Of a stretch of 64,000 bases of DNA, positions 23,540 through 36,444 are shown one piece after another (positions within the stretch are counted from its first letter, which is position 1; the number at the start of each line of letters is the position of its first letter). The notes under the pieces are model-generated. The model was given only the letters and a program-made list of their open reading frames with translations. It searched no databases and was not told the origin of the DNA. The stretch is taken from the NCBI RefSeq assembly GCF_002994745.2, contig NC_037094.1, positions 451,001 to 515,000 of the forward strand. The letters are read 5' to 3'. Made by a program: the position numbers and the translations under genes. Origin of the DNA: Rosa chinensis. Taxonomy: Eukaryota; Streptophyta; Magnoliopsida; Rosales; Rosaceae.

Positions 23540-26500
23540 CTAGCGCCGCCTAGAGAGGAAGAACTCATAGTCTGGATGCCTGTTTACAGATGTCATACTT
23601 CCTTTGCTCACAACAGCTCTTGACACAAGAGATGCCGTCTCCTCAAGTGTCCTCAAACGCTCCTCCAGTATTTCACAAGGGTTAAAATTTGATAATGTTG
23701 TCTGTGCTGGTGCTGATGAGGGCCTTAACTGGAACCAGCATTCACTCTGTTTGTTGACATAAAGTATATATTTCAAATAAGCTGCACAGATCTAACAGTA
23801 TGCTTGAATTACATGTTAAAATACACTGCACAATATTTCACAATCTCTGTACCATTAACAACCTGAGCGTTGTAACTCTGAAGACCCACAACTGGAGATA
23901 CAATACAGTCATCCACACTACGAGACTCAAAGTTGGCATTTCTACGAACCAGACAACCAAGTGAATGGTAGGTCAAAAATGCTGCACGGAAGTTACCATC
24001 AGGTATCCTATAAATAGGATACCATGCCACTGAATACCTGAAAATCAGATTGCACTTGAAAGTTACATGCTATTTAGAAATTTAAGGAACTCAGAAAAGC
24101 TGATCTTTTTGTACTGTTCATTCATCAGTGTCAATTGCATTCCCCTTGAAACTCTTTAACTAGTAATTATATTCATTTTAGCTATGAACCTAACAGGGTC
24201 AATTACAAACAATATTGATTAATTTACAATGTAAAGGTCTGAATCTGTTTGTATTACTAACCAAGATCTGGGATGTAGATCATTTAGATTTATAGAGTCT
24301 AGTGTAGTTGGATCGCCATACACTTTTGAATGTGAATGTCCATCACCTCTAACCAGCTCCTTTATCCTGAAAGGGAGGGAACAGAATAAGATCATCTGAA
24401 AGTACAGGTCAAAATAAAGTTCATAAGGATCATCACAGATCCAAAAAGTAGATACTTACACAAACATGCATAGTTGCGTACTGACAGATGCTCAATATTA
24501 TAGTAACTGAGAAACACAAAAGAAATCTCTGATTTGTGCCTACTATCTTAAAAAACATTTCCAGCAGGTAGAAAAACATTCAAACATATGATGGGAGAAT
24601 AAACAATAAAGTAAAACTGTGGATATAAAACTTAAAAAAAAAAAAAATCTTACAGTATATGGTATTAACACGTGCTATGCTCATACCACAAAATGTCAAA
24701 TCAATATGATATCCATCGACTAGACAGTTAAATGTACTTACGGGAAGTGCTTTTATATAAATGAGTTTCCAACTAAAATGAAATTTGAGACAATAGATGT
24801 ACATGTATTTGATTTGTTCTGCACAACTACTCTCTTAGTAACTCATCAGAATATAAAAATCCATTGATTCAAAACCCCATGTCTATGTCTCTACAAAGGC
24901 TGCTTTAAGTACCGATATGGTATTGCTAAATCATGTTATTCAATGACCACAAATTTCAGTAAAAAGTGTAATAATACTTACTTGTCATATAGAGGTCGTC
25001 TTTGTTGAGGTTGTTCATATTCAAAATATTCTAAAAGTAGCTCTAAATCACTGAAACCTGTTGTGTCAGCTGATTGAACAGGTACATCTTTGGCAAAAGC
25101 TTCTGGAATACCCAGTTCGTTTACAAGTGGTGGGATGACTGCATCTTCCTTGCAATCAAGATGAGAAAAAAGTAGTGAATATATTGGAAGACTACCAATA
25201 CTAGAGGATTTTCTGGATATCTCACCACTCCAGCATGAGCTTAACACTTGATGATTATGAAGTCTATTGTCAACATCTCCAGTACCAGTACTCCTAACAT
25301 TCCTGAAAAGCTGAATTCCTGACAAATAAGGGACAAAATAAGCACGAAATGCTAAACGATCAGCACCCAATCTCTTTGGACTCCCAGGTTCCTCAGCCCT
25401 TATTTCCAGCCCATAGCTCCCATATTTCTCATACCACTCCCATAGGCATCCTAAAGTGATATTTGGTGTCTCATGTCTGCACAATGACACACCACCAACC
25501 TGGTCAACCTGGTTGCATGGACAGCAAGTGTGACAACTTGTGTGGCTAGGTGATTGATGGATAACGGGAGATGAATAATACAGAAGTCTTTCAAATTCAG
25601 CAATTGGATGACCACTGGTCATTTGAACAGCTTCAGATGCCAGCTGTGCCCTACAAGCATTATTTACTGCTTCTAATACTCTGTTTGAATAAGCTTCAAA
25701 AGCATTTAGACCTTTGGATACATCATAACTATTCACATAGTTAGCTGCATGAAGCTTGTTGTTGGTCACCTCTTCAACTGCATTTGATGTAGGAAGCCTG
25801 CCCTCTGTGTCATCAGAAGAACGAGTTACATGTCCAGAACCCTGAGCCATGGACTCAACTGCAGCTTTAGAAACCACATTGCCTTTAACAGTGTCTTTAA
25901 TCGTCCATCTCTTAGAAGCTCCCTCATCAGAATGTTCAAGCGATGAACTCTCAGATCTAGCAGAGCCTGCCAACTCAGAGTCCTTCAACCCGATTGGCAT
26001 CCACTTGTGTGTAAGAGATCCAGAACTACTCCGGTTTTGCTTGCTGCTTTCTGCAAGAGGGATTTGTCTCTGTACTTCTTGACTTGCTGCATCATGAAGT
26101 AGATGAGGAAGGTAGACTGAAGATTGCACCTGAAGCAGACTTGGTTCCTTCCAGGAATTGCATGTTTTTTGCATTGAGCCATCCTGATTTCCTACATTTT
26201 GATTCTTCATGCCTGAGACGGTTTTACACACATTTTCAAGATGACCAATCTCATTTGGACAGAGTTGCATGCTTTGAACTGATACGGAGTTCATGCATTC
26301 TACTTTTCTGCTCTGGAATCCAGCCGTTGGACGACTAGGTTTCTTGTCCTTCGCCTGAGACAAGATATCTGATATATCACTCTGATCCATCCGAAGCTTC
26401 AAAGAACCATCTGAGCCAGCCAAGCTAGCATGAGATCCCTTCCTGGAATAACAATTGTATTCTCGTTTCAATGCTGGAGCATTTTTTCTTTTCAACTTTT

Positions 26501-28648
26501 TTGAGACCTTATCTTTTTGCTGTTTCCTATTTTCACTCTTCAAAAAGACATTAACATCAACAGCATTGCAGGTTTTATTGAGCATGGGAGCCCCTCTCAA
26601 AGGGAGATCAAGCCTTGAGTAAACAGAACTTGCTTTCTTCAATTCACCAGTGCAATCATTGGCATCATTCTTCAGGACCCTTTGCCAGACCCCTGTACGC
26701 ATATTCCCAACACTACCAGATTTGGGAACATTTGCACTCCGTTGTCCTACTTTGTTTTGTCTACTTCTCTTGTTAGGCACAACAAATTTCATGTCACTAC
26801 TACTGCCAAAATCATGAGTACCCTGCCCTGCGTCCTCAGTGTGATTATAGGTGTTTACAACATCATTCAGTGACCTTTGACGAGTAAAATATCCCTTTCT
26901 AGAACTCAAATCCGCTGGGTCAGATATATCTGTGTTGTACATTTCCTTCTCAGCATGTTTTTCGTCATGACCAAGATTAGTACTACCATCACTGTTTGAG
27001 CCAATTGAAATTGAATCCAAAACGTAGGAGTCATGCATCTCAGAGTAACCTTTGGTATAGAGATCATTGTAAATGCTTGCCTTTGTACGCTGAATAGCCT
27101 CCACCCCATCTAAGATGGGAAACGCAGAGTCTTCCAGTACAATATGATTTTCAAAATTACTCACAGTGCCTACCTCATCACTGGAATTCTTAGAATCTAG
27201 CAATGAAATTTCTGGTGCAGTTGAAGATGGTGCTGGTCCATCCCCGTCCTTGTTACCACAGGTTTCAGAAGCTGAGCTTACATTGCCATATTCCTCAGAA
27301 ATCACTTCGTGGTCAGTAGAGCCAACATTGCATGAAACTTTCTTGCTCTGCTTTCCCTTCTTTCTACTCTTCTTTCTTGAACTTCTCTTCACATTGCCGT
27401 CTATTTTTCTATTACTAACCACATCTGAGGATTTAATAGTATTAGAATCATTTAGGATCATAGCTGAGGGATCATTGGAGGTTAATGACTTCTGAAATTT
27501 TTTGGAAACATTCCATTTGGTAGCTTTATTTACTAAGGTCTTATTTCGATATTGGTGTCTCATAGTTGAACCAGTAAATCTTCTATTTGTAAATGACTTG
27601 ACTGAATAAGCAACATCCATGGGAGGACCCTTCTGCATCTTCTGTCGATTAAACTTGAAATGACTAATCGGTGGTGAGTAAACAAGACGAAGACTTTCCA
27701 TATTCACCACAGCATCCGATACCAAGTTATTTATATTATCATTACATTGCAACGGTAGTGCCACAATTCTCCATTGTCCGTCAGGTTCAAGGGAAAGGAA
27801 TTTAAAGATAGCACACCTGATCAATTAAAATAGGAGATACAATAATAGTCATTCCCTAGGCATAACACAGGAAGCAGGAAATGAAAAATTGAACAGCCAC
27901 TAATGATCTTAGCAATGGCCATCAGACACTGATTTTATTTAATGAATCTTTTGATACATAACCATTCTAAGTATCCAATGCTCAGATTTCACAGAAATGA
28001 GGAACTCCAAGAGTTGCAATAATCAATTGTTCCTAGAGTATTTCTTTCTACTGTTTACGCTAACCTACTCCAACATCACTAATTTTAGATCTGCTACCTT
28101 TTGCTGGGCCACTAGAACGATTTCACTGTTTGTTTCTCAAATCCCAGAGAAATTGGCACAAAGGAAAAGCTGGGAGATTCTGACAGGACCTATTTTATTG
28201 TATTATGCGTTTATATGTTTCAAACAAGCATGATGTATGGTATTGACAACTAAGAAATATGCAAAACCATCAGAGAAAAGAGGTACAGAGCTCAACAATC
28301 AACTTCACCAGACAGAAAACATATGTACTAGTTCTATTGAATTAGTTTCACCACATAGCAGTGACAAACAAGCAATCGAGCAGTGACAATTAAAATGGCC
28401 TTACCTATGATCGGAGTTCCTCCATGTGACAGAAGGCACTTCACATTCCTGCAAAAGGTACCAGTCCAGAATAACTAGATGCTTTCCATAACCGAAAATG
28501 AAGTATATCCAAATTAATTTGCAAAATAAATATGCATTACCTCTGAAGATATCCTGAAACTACTTTGTTCTTTCCTTGATAATGAATCTCTTCCTCTGTC
28601 TGCACCTTTCTGGAAATCACTATTAGCTCTTGGAAGGGCACAATGCAT
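23540..28648 (-). CDS. DUF789 family protein, large form
   Basis: Six exons, 28648-28541, 28448-28405, 27816-24982, 24366-24262, 24037-23863 and 23746-23540, give a continuous frame of 1157 residues. The start MHCALPR follows an in-frame stop in the inferred leader. The N-terminal two thirds are low-complexity, Ser/Asn/Lys-rich and probably disordered, with basic runs such as RSSRKKSRKKGKQSKK that could act as nuclear localisation signals. The C-terminal third is the conserved DUF789 domain, with GCLWEWYEKYGSYGLEI, then YFEYEQPQQRRPLYDKI, HPRSWYSVAWYPIYRIPDG and GLQSYNAQ. Plant DUF789 proteins have no established biochemical role, so none is assigned. The large central exon carries most of the disordered region. 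Confidence 0.9.
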
Positions 28649-29780
28649 CTTTTGCTGTGCCTGTCCACATCATTGGCACAGAATATAATCACGGCTAAAA
28701 CAAAATAAAAATAAAACAACAACACCAAGTTAATTCAATCAATATTATGTCTACCCAGTCTTATCCATATTGGGTTGATTGATCCCATAAAGGGCCAACC
28801 TTTATCTATATTGGGTTGATTAATCACATAAAGGGCAAACCTTTATATACTAACTCAGCAGAAATTAAGAAATTGAAGGAACAATAAACCAAATGTTCAT
28901 AATCACTCAGAAATAAGTGAACCCAAGTACCTAAAGCCGTAGAAGGTGAAGATCTGCAACTGATAAGAATGAGTCAGAGATGCTTAATCACTTGTAGGCT
29001 CGAACATGCAAAAGCCATTGCTTCAGAAAAGGAATGGCTTAACAAAAGGATTGAAATACAGAGATACATAAAAGGAAGAAGAACCTAAAATGGCTTTGCC
29101 CACAATCCAAAACAGTAAGAGATTGAATTCCACCAGAAATGAAGAGGCCAGTCAAAAGAACCCCAATTAAAATTAGACAGAAAATCCAGCTAAATATATC
29201 CCCCTAAAAATAAAAAAAAATAAAAAAAAAAATAGGAAAAGAGGCTGCATGGTCATTTTTTGCTCCATGTATGAGCACCTTCAGTAATTGACTACAAGAA
29301 ACGAAGTTGATTCAAGAAATGGACCTGAACCTTTGATCATGAATCTTGTGCTAAATTTGACTACAACCCATAAATCAAAACCACCAAATGAACTATCTAT
29401 AAATTTGAAAACGTTGCAGAGAAAAGCTCCCCAAATTTAGCTGTGGGTTTAAGACAGCGAGAATATATAGCAACAGCTAAAATTACTTGGCTTTAGAAGT
29501 GAAACAGCTAAAAATTACTCTGTATTTCCCAAATTTAAACTTACCGCCCAGTCCATTCACTTCTATTTGTTTGTTTTCTTTTCTCTCGGCAGTCACCGGA
29601 AAGTTGAGAAACATAAATCCGACCGACGCGAAATAATTCAATACTGTACCAAATTTCTGAAATAAAATAAAATAAAAAAATACATGCCTGTATACCTTCT
29701 TTCCACGGTTATCCAACTATAATGTAAATAAAATTAATAATGATATTCATGCTTATGATTGTGTTTTTTTATATATTCAA
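28649..29780. other. leader/promoter region of the DUF789 gene
   Basis: An acceptor-like TTTTGTTTTAG just upstream of the start codon on the minus strand suggests a leader intron. A segment of about 46 bp containing ATATTGGGTTGATT and CATAAAGGGC is tandemly duplicated at about 28765-28852. No separate gene is seen. Confidence 0.5.
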
Positions 29781-29789
29781 ATTCAAGCT

Positions 29790-29985
29790 TATGAGCAGTA
29801 TCATTTGGTCTACTGGTATAATCTCCTCTTTGTAAGTAGGAGGTTTTGAGTTTAACTCACGAAATACTAATATTAATTTTAATAGTTGTTGATGCTAATG
29901 TTTCTTTTGAGATGTGGCTTGCAATTTGAATCCATCTCATATGGCTATCGTTTAGTGTAATTTCTCATACCTATGAATGTTGTGT
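29790..29985 (+). mobile_element. candidate tRNA-derived SINE
   Basis: TGGTCTACTGGTATAATCTC resembles an RNA polymerase III A box and GGTTTTGAGTTTAACTC a B box, about 35 bp apart, as at the head of plant tRNA-related SINEs. It does not fold as a working tRNA. The 3' end and target duplication were not found. Confidence 0.4.
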
Positions 29986-30361
29986 TATAAGATGATGATG
30001 AATAATGTTTAAGGTGTGGCTATTGTCACCATAACATTTTATTAGTTTACCCTACAAGGCTACAAACATTTGATTTATTTAAAAAATATCTTATCCAAGT
30101 ACAAAATTACTAATAAGTACACTAATTTTCTAAAATCCAAATCTTTAACCAATTAATTAAATACAAATACTACTTAATTTCTCATTTGATAACATTAATC
30201 TTCATTTCTCTACCCAATTTGAATTTATTACTATTTTTTTGTCTTTTTTTTTTTTCCTCCTTAGCTTTCGTTATTGAATTCACAAAACCATTAGTGTTAA
30301 CTTCATCAAAATCCTTGCAATACCCTTTTATGAACACTGAAAGTAAAAATTTAGGGTTTAG

Positions 30362-31384
30362 GACAAACATTATTAATATATATTTTTTTTTATCAAAAGA
30401 GGTTAGCCCATTATATATATTCAGCAAGCAGTACAAAAACGAAACACCTCTATGAAGTCGACAGAAAGAATCGTCCCTTAGGGAACCCTAAACACTTATT
30501 CTAAAACAAGAATAAGACCCATGACACCCCCGGCCAGTACACCCACTTTTTAGGAAATCCACGCACCTTTATTCCAAACAAAGATCAAAATCCTCCGAAG
30601 CAAATAGTAAAATGAATCCTCAGAGAATATGATCTTTGCTACTTGATAAATAACTAAAAACTAGGAGTGGAAGTGACAAATCACCTTCCATCCCCTCCAA
30701 AAATATGCAAACCAAGCAGGCCTTTGCCCAGCCCCAAACTAGAGCCCAACAATTATGCCGTCGCCGCCGCCTTCTTGAAAGCCGCTGCCATCTCCACTGA
30801 AGCTGCCACCCCCATAGAGACCACCACTGCCACTGTTGCACAAGTTCCCTTGGGAACTCTAACCACCGCCGTATTAACCACCATCAAGGACAGATTGGTT
30901 AATCGGATCTGATACCCAGCAACTCAGTCCCCCCAATGAGAAGAATCCATCCACCATCACCATCATCAGATCTATGCGATCCCTGGCAAACCAACGTGAC
31001 CAATCACCGCCCCAAAATGCGGACCAAACACCGGTACCCGCCCTTGCCTCCATTCTCCGCAAAAAACCCACATCATTAACATATCGTTCCAACCTCAGAT
31101 CGGTATTATAGCCACCATCACCACAGCCAGCGACGACGACGAGAAGAATGAGGCAGCAGCCTAGGAGCAAGAAGCCCCATCGAGTTATCCTGCCAGCCCC
31201 ACCAAGAATTAGACTAGAGAAAGGAGAGAGGACCCTAGTCTCAGTCAAAAGCACAAGACTGCCACTCCGTGAAAGAAGCCGCCGTCGAGAAACCTCCCTT
31301 ACGGGAGTCAGAGAAGAGAGCATATCTCTAGAAACGTAGAAAACCCACCCTATCCATAATGTTAATTCATTGACAAACATTATT
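30362..31384 (-). mobile_element. retroposon (LINE-like) with 13-bp target duplication
   Basis: A perfect 13-bp direct repeat GACAAACATTATT brackets the unit (30362-30374 and 31372-31384). On the minus strand the insert runs from 31371 to 30375 and ends in TTTTGATAAAAAAAAA, the poly(A)-type 3' end of a non-LTR retroposon. The body is GC-rich compared with its flanks and includes a 168-codon frame at 31380-30874 without recognisable domains. No reverse transcriptase is visible, so it is a 5'-truncated LINE tail, a non-autonomous relative or a retroposed transcript. Confidence 0.75.
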
Positions 31385-31813
31385 CATAGTTGTTAGCTTA
31401 CTGGTATAAATTAAATGAGAGATTTTCGTAAAAAAATCTTTTTTAAATTAGATATGTCATATAATTAATAATATTTCTGGAAAGAGAAATGAGGTAGATA
31501 AGTAAATTTAATAATTGAAATTAGAGTTAATTAGCAAGTAGAGTGAACAAAGAAATGATAGGGGCCCTTCAAAAAAAAATGATAAGGTGGCAATAGCTGC
31601 ACCCTAATGTTTATTGTATTATTAATTTTTTTTTTTTTGTCAATTTACCCCATTTCTAGATATATTTTTCCCACTTACCCATTAAGTTTTTAAAATTCCC
31701 CCTTACCCAAAACACTCTAAGAAAGTCTTCCCTAATACCCCATAAAGTTTTTTTTTTTTTTTGTTTCTTTTTTTTGTTTTTAAAACCATTTTACCCTCAT
31801 CCATGTGTTACTT

Positions 31814-31845
<32 letters not shown>

Positions 31846-32972
31846 TAGGAGACTTTGCCGGAGCCCCAGCATCGGTCGTCGGATTCTGGTCATTGGTCAA
31901 CTTTCTCCGGATTCCAGTCAACTTTCACTGATTCCGGTCACCGGCTGCCTCCCACTGGACTTTTCTGAAAACCTCGCTGGAGGTAACCAAAGAGGTCGTC
32001 GAAGATTTCATAGGTCGTCGGAAAGGTTTATTGCCTCTAATAGACACCTATTGCCCCCAATAGTCAACTGCCCCCAATAAACGTCTATTGCCCCCCAATA
32101 GAACTTTCGATAGTCGGAATGAAAACTAATCTTCATAAAATTAGACAAATAAAACTTTGATTAAAAAAAAAATGAAGAGATTATATCAATTTTTGCGTCT
32201 TTTGCTATCTAATAGACGTTTATTGCGCTCCAATAGACATTTAACTTCTCTCTATTGGCCCCCAATTGACATTCAAAACATTTTTTTTCTTTTTTCTTTC
32301 CTTCTGCAGTTCTGCCCCTTATTTTACTTAAAAATAAAAAATAAAAAAAGGGCTAAATACTGTTTACCACCCTGTGGTATGAACCTCACATCAATTCAGT
32401 CCCTCGACTTTCAATTTCATCAAAAACACCCCTGAACTATCATTTTCTCGTCCAATAGGTCCCTCCGACTCAATTCCGTTAATTTCAGAAGTTAAATGCT
32501 GACGTGGCATTTCCAACTCATCAAAAGTGGGCCCCACACGGATGTGAAATTCCCAAAATGTCCCTGACTCTATCACAGCCCCAAATCCTATTAAATTGAA
32601 TTTTTCCCACCCAAGAAGACCTAAATACTTGTCTTGGAGATGTACATCCCGCCCAAAATAATCTATTTGCAGACCATGTTCAAATTAATAACATTTGACC
32701 TGTAAATGTTCAAAGTAACATGTACTTCAAAATAACCAATCTACATTTTTAACCAACATGAAGCACCAATTCTACATTTGAAAGTTTAACAACATCAAAC
32801 TTTCTTAAAATCCAACAAAATAAGCAGCCCAAATGTTTACAACATATCAAATGTTTGCATTTCAAATAGCTCTAATCATCCTCCCAAAAAATTAGAGCTA
32901 GCAACCTAGGTAGCACACACCAAGTTTGCACAAAAAATGTTAGGGCTTGCTTATCATTCCCCAAACTTCCAC

Positions 32973-33759
32973 CTACTTTCCCCCTTGCTTGGAATTCTGC
33001 CTAATCCTTTGAGATGATCTGCAAGGTGTTGGAGATTGACCTTTTGATGCTTTACTCGATGTCGGAGGCCTTGTGGTTGCTGAGGTACATGTGGCAGCAG
33101 CAGTAGCAGCTTTGGTGGACTTGGATTTTGTGGCGGCAGCAGCAGCTTTGGTAGAGTTAGCAGGGGTGGCAGTAGCAGCAGCAGCTTTTCTAGATGCCTT
33201 CAATGCAGCCATCTTCTTCTATACTCACAAAAAAAAAAAATCAGAAACAAGAATATAATTGTCAACACACAGATACCAAAAGCAAAGCATCACTAGACCA
33301 ACTTTCATCACAAAAGCAAAGCATCACAGACCTATTCATCAACAAATACACAAAGTTTACAACTAAAATCCAACTTTCATACCCTTTGATATTCAACCAC
33401 TTTTAGATGGTTTTTCCTCAAGTCATTCTTACTCAATGGTGGTTTTCTTCCAGGTTTAGGCTGCAAAAAAATTATGGGATCAGCCTTAAATAGAAACATA
33501 AACAAGCTGCCCCATAAACAAATTAATTTGCAAAAGTACACTAAACATAACGTGAAAATAAATCAGAAATTACCTGGGCGTTTTGAGATGCAGTTCCTTC
33601 TCCATTGTTCAGCTTCCTTTTCTTGTTCACATTTGCAGCTTGCTTATCTTTTGGTGGAAGATGACTGTGACATGTCTTCACGTTGTGGCCAACTCTTTGA
33701 CAATTGCTACACTTCAAGGACCGCTGAACTCTTCCAAGCTTTGTTCCATTTGCAGCCAA
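32973..33759 (-). pseudogene. MULE transposase C-terminal remnant
   Basis: The minus-strand segment 33759-33574 encodes a CCHC zinc knuckle, CSNCQRVGHNVKTCH, the C-terminal motif of plant Mutator transposases. It then reads a Lys-rich linker ending SQNAQ at a donor. A second piece, PKPGRKPPLSKNDLRKN at about 33463-33390, and a third, Ala/Thr/Lys-rich piece (33212-32973) follow with plausible acceptors. The MULE and DDE catalytic domains are absent, so the element cannot encode an active transposase. Confidence 0.7.
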
Positions 33760-33769
33760 CTTCCAGAAA

Positions 33770-34130
33770 CTTTAGAAGCTTTAGAAGCTCTGAAACCCAT
33801 AAACTTTAGAAGCTCTCAAACCAACATAGTCATCACATGATACCGAAACCCAGAACAACCAACATAGTCATCACATCATAGTAAAACCCGAAACCCAGAA
33901 ACCCCGAAACCTAGAACAACCAACATAGTCATCACATCATGCTAAAACCGGAAACCCAGAAACCTCGACCTAGTCATCACATCATACTAAAACCCGAAAC
34001 CCAGAAACCCCGAAACCCAGGACAACCAACATAGTCAACACATCATACTAAAACCCGAAACCCAGAACAACCAACATAGTCATCACATCATACTAAAACC
34101 CGAAACCCAGAAACTTTAGAAGCTATGAAA
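33770..34130. repeat. minisatellite inside the MULE
   Basis: Imperfect tandem units built from CATCACATCATACTAAAACC, CGAAACCCAGAA and CAACCAACATAGT, about five to six copies of 45-70 bp. Confidence 0.8.
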
Positions 34131-35169
34131 CAAAACCCAGAAACCCTTTTTCCCCAATTTTGAAATTTTGAAACCCTAATTTCAAACCTTAAATGCGAAA
34201 CCCAAAACTCTTTAATCCATAAAACCTAAAGATTTGATCACCGTAATGCAAAATGCTAAACCCAAACTCACCGTAATGTGGGATTTCATCTCCATCCTTC
34301 GTTTTTCTGGGTATCCAAACATCAAGCACGTTGTCGGCCATGTCGAAACCTTCTCCAGCTTTTCAATCGACCTTCTGCTTGTCGATTTTGCGGGCCTTTC
34401 AATCGGTTCAGCCTTCTCCTTCTTCACACATTCGATTTTTTAGGTTTTCAGTTTTTTGCTTTCTGAATCTGGGACTCTAACACGGTTTGTATTGCCTAAA
34501 CGTAATGGGGAGGATTAATGTGGATCTGGATCCGCGATCTGAGTTAGAATAGGGCAGGGACATTTTGGGAATTTCACATCCGTGTGGGCCCCACTTTTGA
34601 TGAGTTGGAAATGCCACGTCAGCATTTAACGTCTAAAATTAACGGAATTGAGTCGGAGGGACATATTGGACGAGAAAATGATAGTTCAGGGGTGTTTTTG
34701 ATGAAATTGAAAGTTGAGGGACTGAATTGATGTGAGGTCCATACCACAGGGTGGTAAACAGTATTTAGCCCATAAAAAAATGATTTGGGCACCCACATCA
34801 AAACCGGACGCATTTCTCGCCTACCAGGTGTTGGACGCCGGCGAGGTAGGTCGACCAGAGCTACTTTCTCGTCTTCAGGAGTGGATGCTGCTTCTCCGAT
34901 CGGTGCCGCAGACGAGAAAAAAAAAAGAAAAAAAAAGAAGAAGAAGCCCATATCGCCGAAATCGACTAGAAGCTCAGGGCTATAAACGGAGACATTTGCA
35001 GCACATGCCAAGGCCTGGGGACGTCAGTGGCGGTCGGTCCCTGGCCGAGTCGACTTAGCGCTTCGTGCTCGTCGCAGTCCGATCTCAACAGAGTCCTCGA
35101 TCTGCGGCGTTGTCTTAGGCCTATGTGGAGTCGTCAGGCCTTGTGGCGCGCGGCAATGGGCACGTTGCG

Positions 35170-35171
<2 letters not shown>

Positions 35172-35244
<73 letters not shown>
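35172..35244. repeat. long (GA)n microsatellite
   Basis: About 36 uninterrupted GA units, within R1 copy B. Length this great makes it likely to vary between individuals. Confidence 0.95.
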
Positions 35245-35247
<3 letters not shown>

Positions 35248-35420
35248 TGAGATAGAGAGAGGGGAGAGAGAGAGATGATGGCATGAAGTAGTTTACTAAT
35301 TAATTTGAGGGTAAAATTGTCATTTAGTTGTTAAATGAGTTGGTGGGAGTAAAAAATTATTGCTGGGGTAAGTGGAATAATTTTAGCTCAATTTGGTGCT
35401 TTTGGTCAATGACCTTTTTT

Positions 35421-35802
35421 TTTTGAGGTAGGGGTTGTATTATTATTAGTGTATAATAAAAAAAATTAAAAATTTGAATTCCAGTTAGCATAGCTCAAAC
35501 CCACATGCGTATTATTAAGTAAGGAATGATACATCGAGAGGACATAATGTATATAATCAAGAGGTTAGAGATGATAGACAAATCTTTATCAATACAATCC
35601 ATGAGCCAAGAAGTTCCTTATTCTAACAAAAAATGACACCACCATTCTGAATTGTATTATTGAATAAATGAGCATTCATTTGAAGCAATTAAGTATGATA
35701 CATCTTCGATATGTCTAACTTCGATATGTCGAATATGAAGAAAATAGTATGATTAATCGTTTAGCACACGTTAGTGGTACTATTTTAGTTAGATAAGGTT
35801 CC

Positions 35803-35840
<38 letters not shown>

Positions 35841-36444
35841 GAGGATGTCTTAGTTGATGACTATTGTATTTCTTTATACTTCTATAGTTGTGTAACTTTT
35901 TTTGTAAAACGATCACTTTCTTTCCCAAAGAATCTCGTGTTTCGAATCATTCATTGAAGTTAAGTACTACAAAATACCAATGAAATATAAGAAAGGTTAC
36001 TTACTTACTCATCTAGTTGAGTTACTGCTCCTCGGTTGGAGAATTAATAAAATCATGAAAGACATTAGAGTTGACGTTATATTCCTTTTAAACACATTTT
36101 AAGAGAGGTAAATTGACAGACAAATTGAACTAAATTTTGCCTCTTCCTCGGTTGTCAAACATGTGTCCCTTCTACTCAATTCAAAATCATGTTTGATGAC
36201 TTAAATATTTAATAAATACTCGATTTTTTTTTAAAATAAATATATTTATTATGGCGAACAGTATTTAATACGGATTTTTGATCTACCTAATAAATTAAAA
36301 ATAAATTGTTTTCACTTTAAGAATAGGTGAAGTGAAAGAAGAAAACGACAAGGAAGAAATCAAGGTCTTGTGAGTATTCCGTCCCACCCAAAAAAACAAG
36401 GAAGAAAACGACAAGTTTTATAGAGCAGAGATGGGATAACCGAA
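35421..36444. other. promoter region of the D-cysteine desulfhydrase gene
   Basis: AT-rich, with a (TA)n(CA)n microsatellite at about 35804-35840. No coding region is seen. Confidence 0.5.

Larger units (their letters stand above)
32350..34771 (-). mobile_element. Mutator-like element (MULE), deletion derivative
   Basis: The terminal inverted repeats are 217 bp (32350-32566 and 34555-34771), starting GGGCTAAATACTGTTTACCA, with about six differences by eye. A perfect 9-bp target duplication ATAAAAAAA lies at 32341-32349 and 34772-34780. The 2422-bp element carries only the C-terminal zinc-knuckle end of a MURA-type transposase on the minus strand. A minisatellite lies where the catalytic part would be. 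Long TIRs plus 9-bp duplication are diagnostic of MULEs. Confidence 0.93.
31610..35420 (-). mobile_element. repeat family R1, copy B, split by a Mutator-like element
   Basis: The left part (about 31620-32349) matches the right end of R1 copy A in reverse orientation: CCCACTTACCC, ACCCAAAACACTCTAAG, CATTTTACCCTCA, (GA)n, AAACCATAGGAGACTT and the AATAGACGTCTATTG units. The right part (about 34781-35420) matches the left end of copy A: GAGGGTAAAATTGTCATTTAG, GGGGTAAGTGGAATAA, and a long (GA)n. Between them sits the Mutator-like element 32350-34771. Without it the copy would be about 1.4 kb. The inner sequence next to the right end differs from copy A. Confidence 0.65.

Noticed and set aside
29790..29985. 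tRNA gene
   Set aside because: A- and B-box-like motifs are present, but no cloverleaf with anticodon and acceptor stem forms; kept only as a SINE candidate.
30874..31380. 168-codon minus-strand frame
   Set aside because: It lies across the retroposon and runs into the target duplication. It has no domain, and its composition reflects GC-rich sequence, so it was not called as a gene.
35027..35284. frames encoding long Glu-Arg or Ser-Leu runs
   Set aside because: These are translations of the (GA)n microsatellite, not genes.
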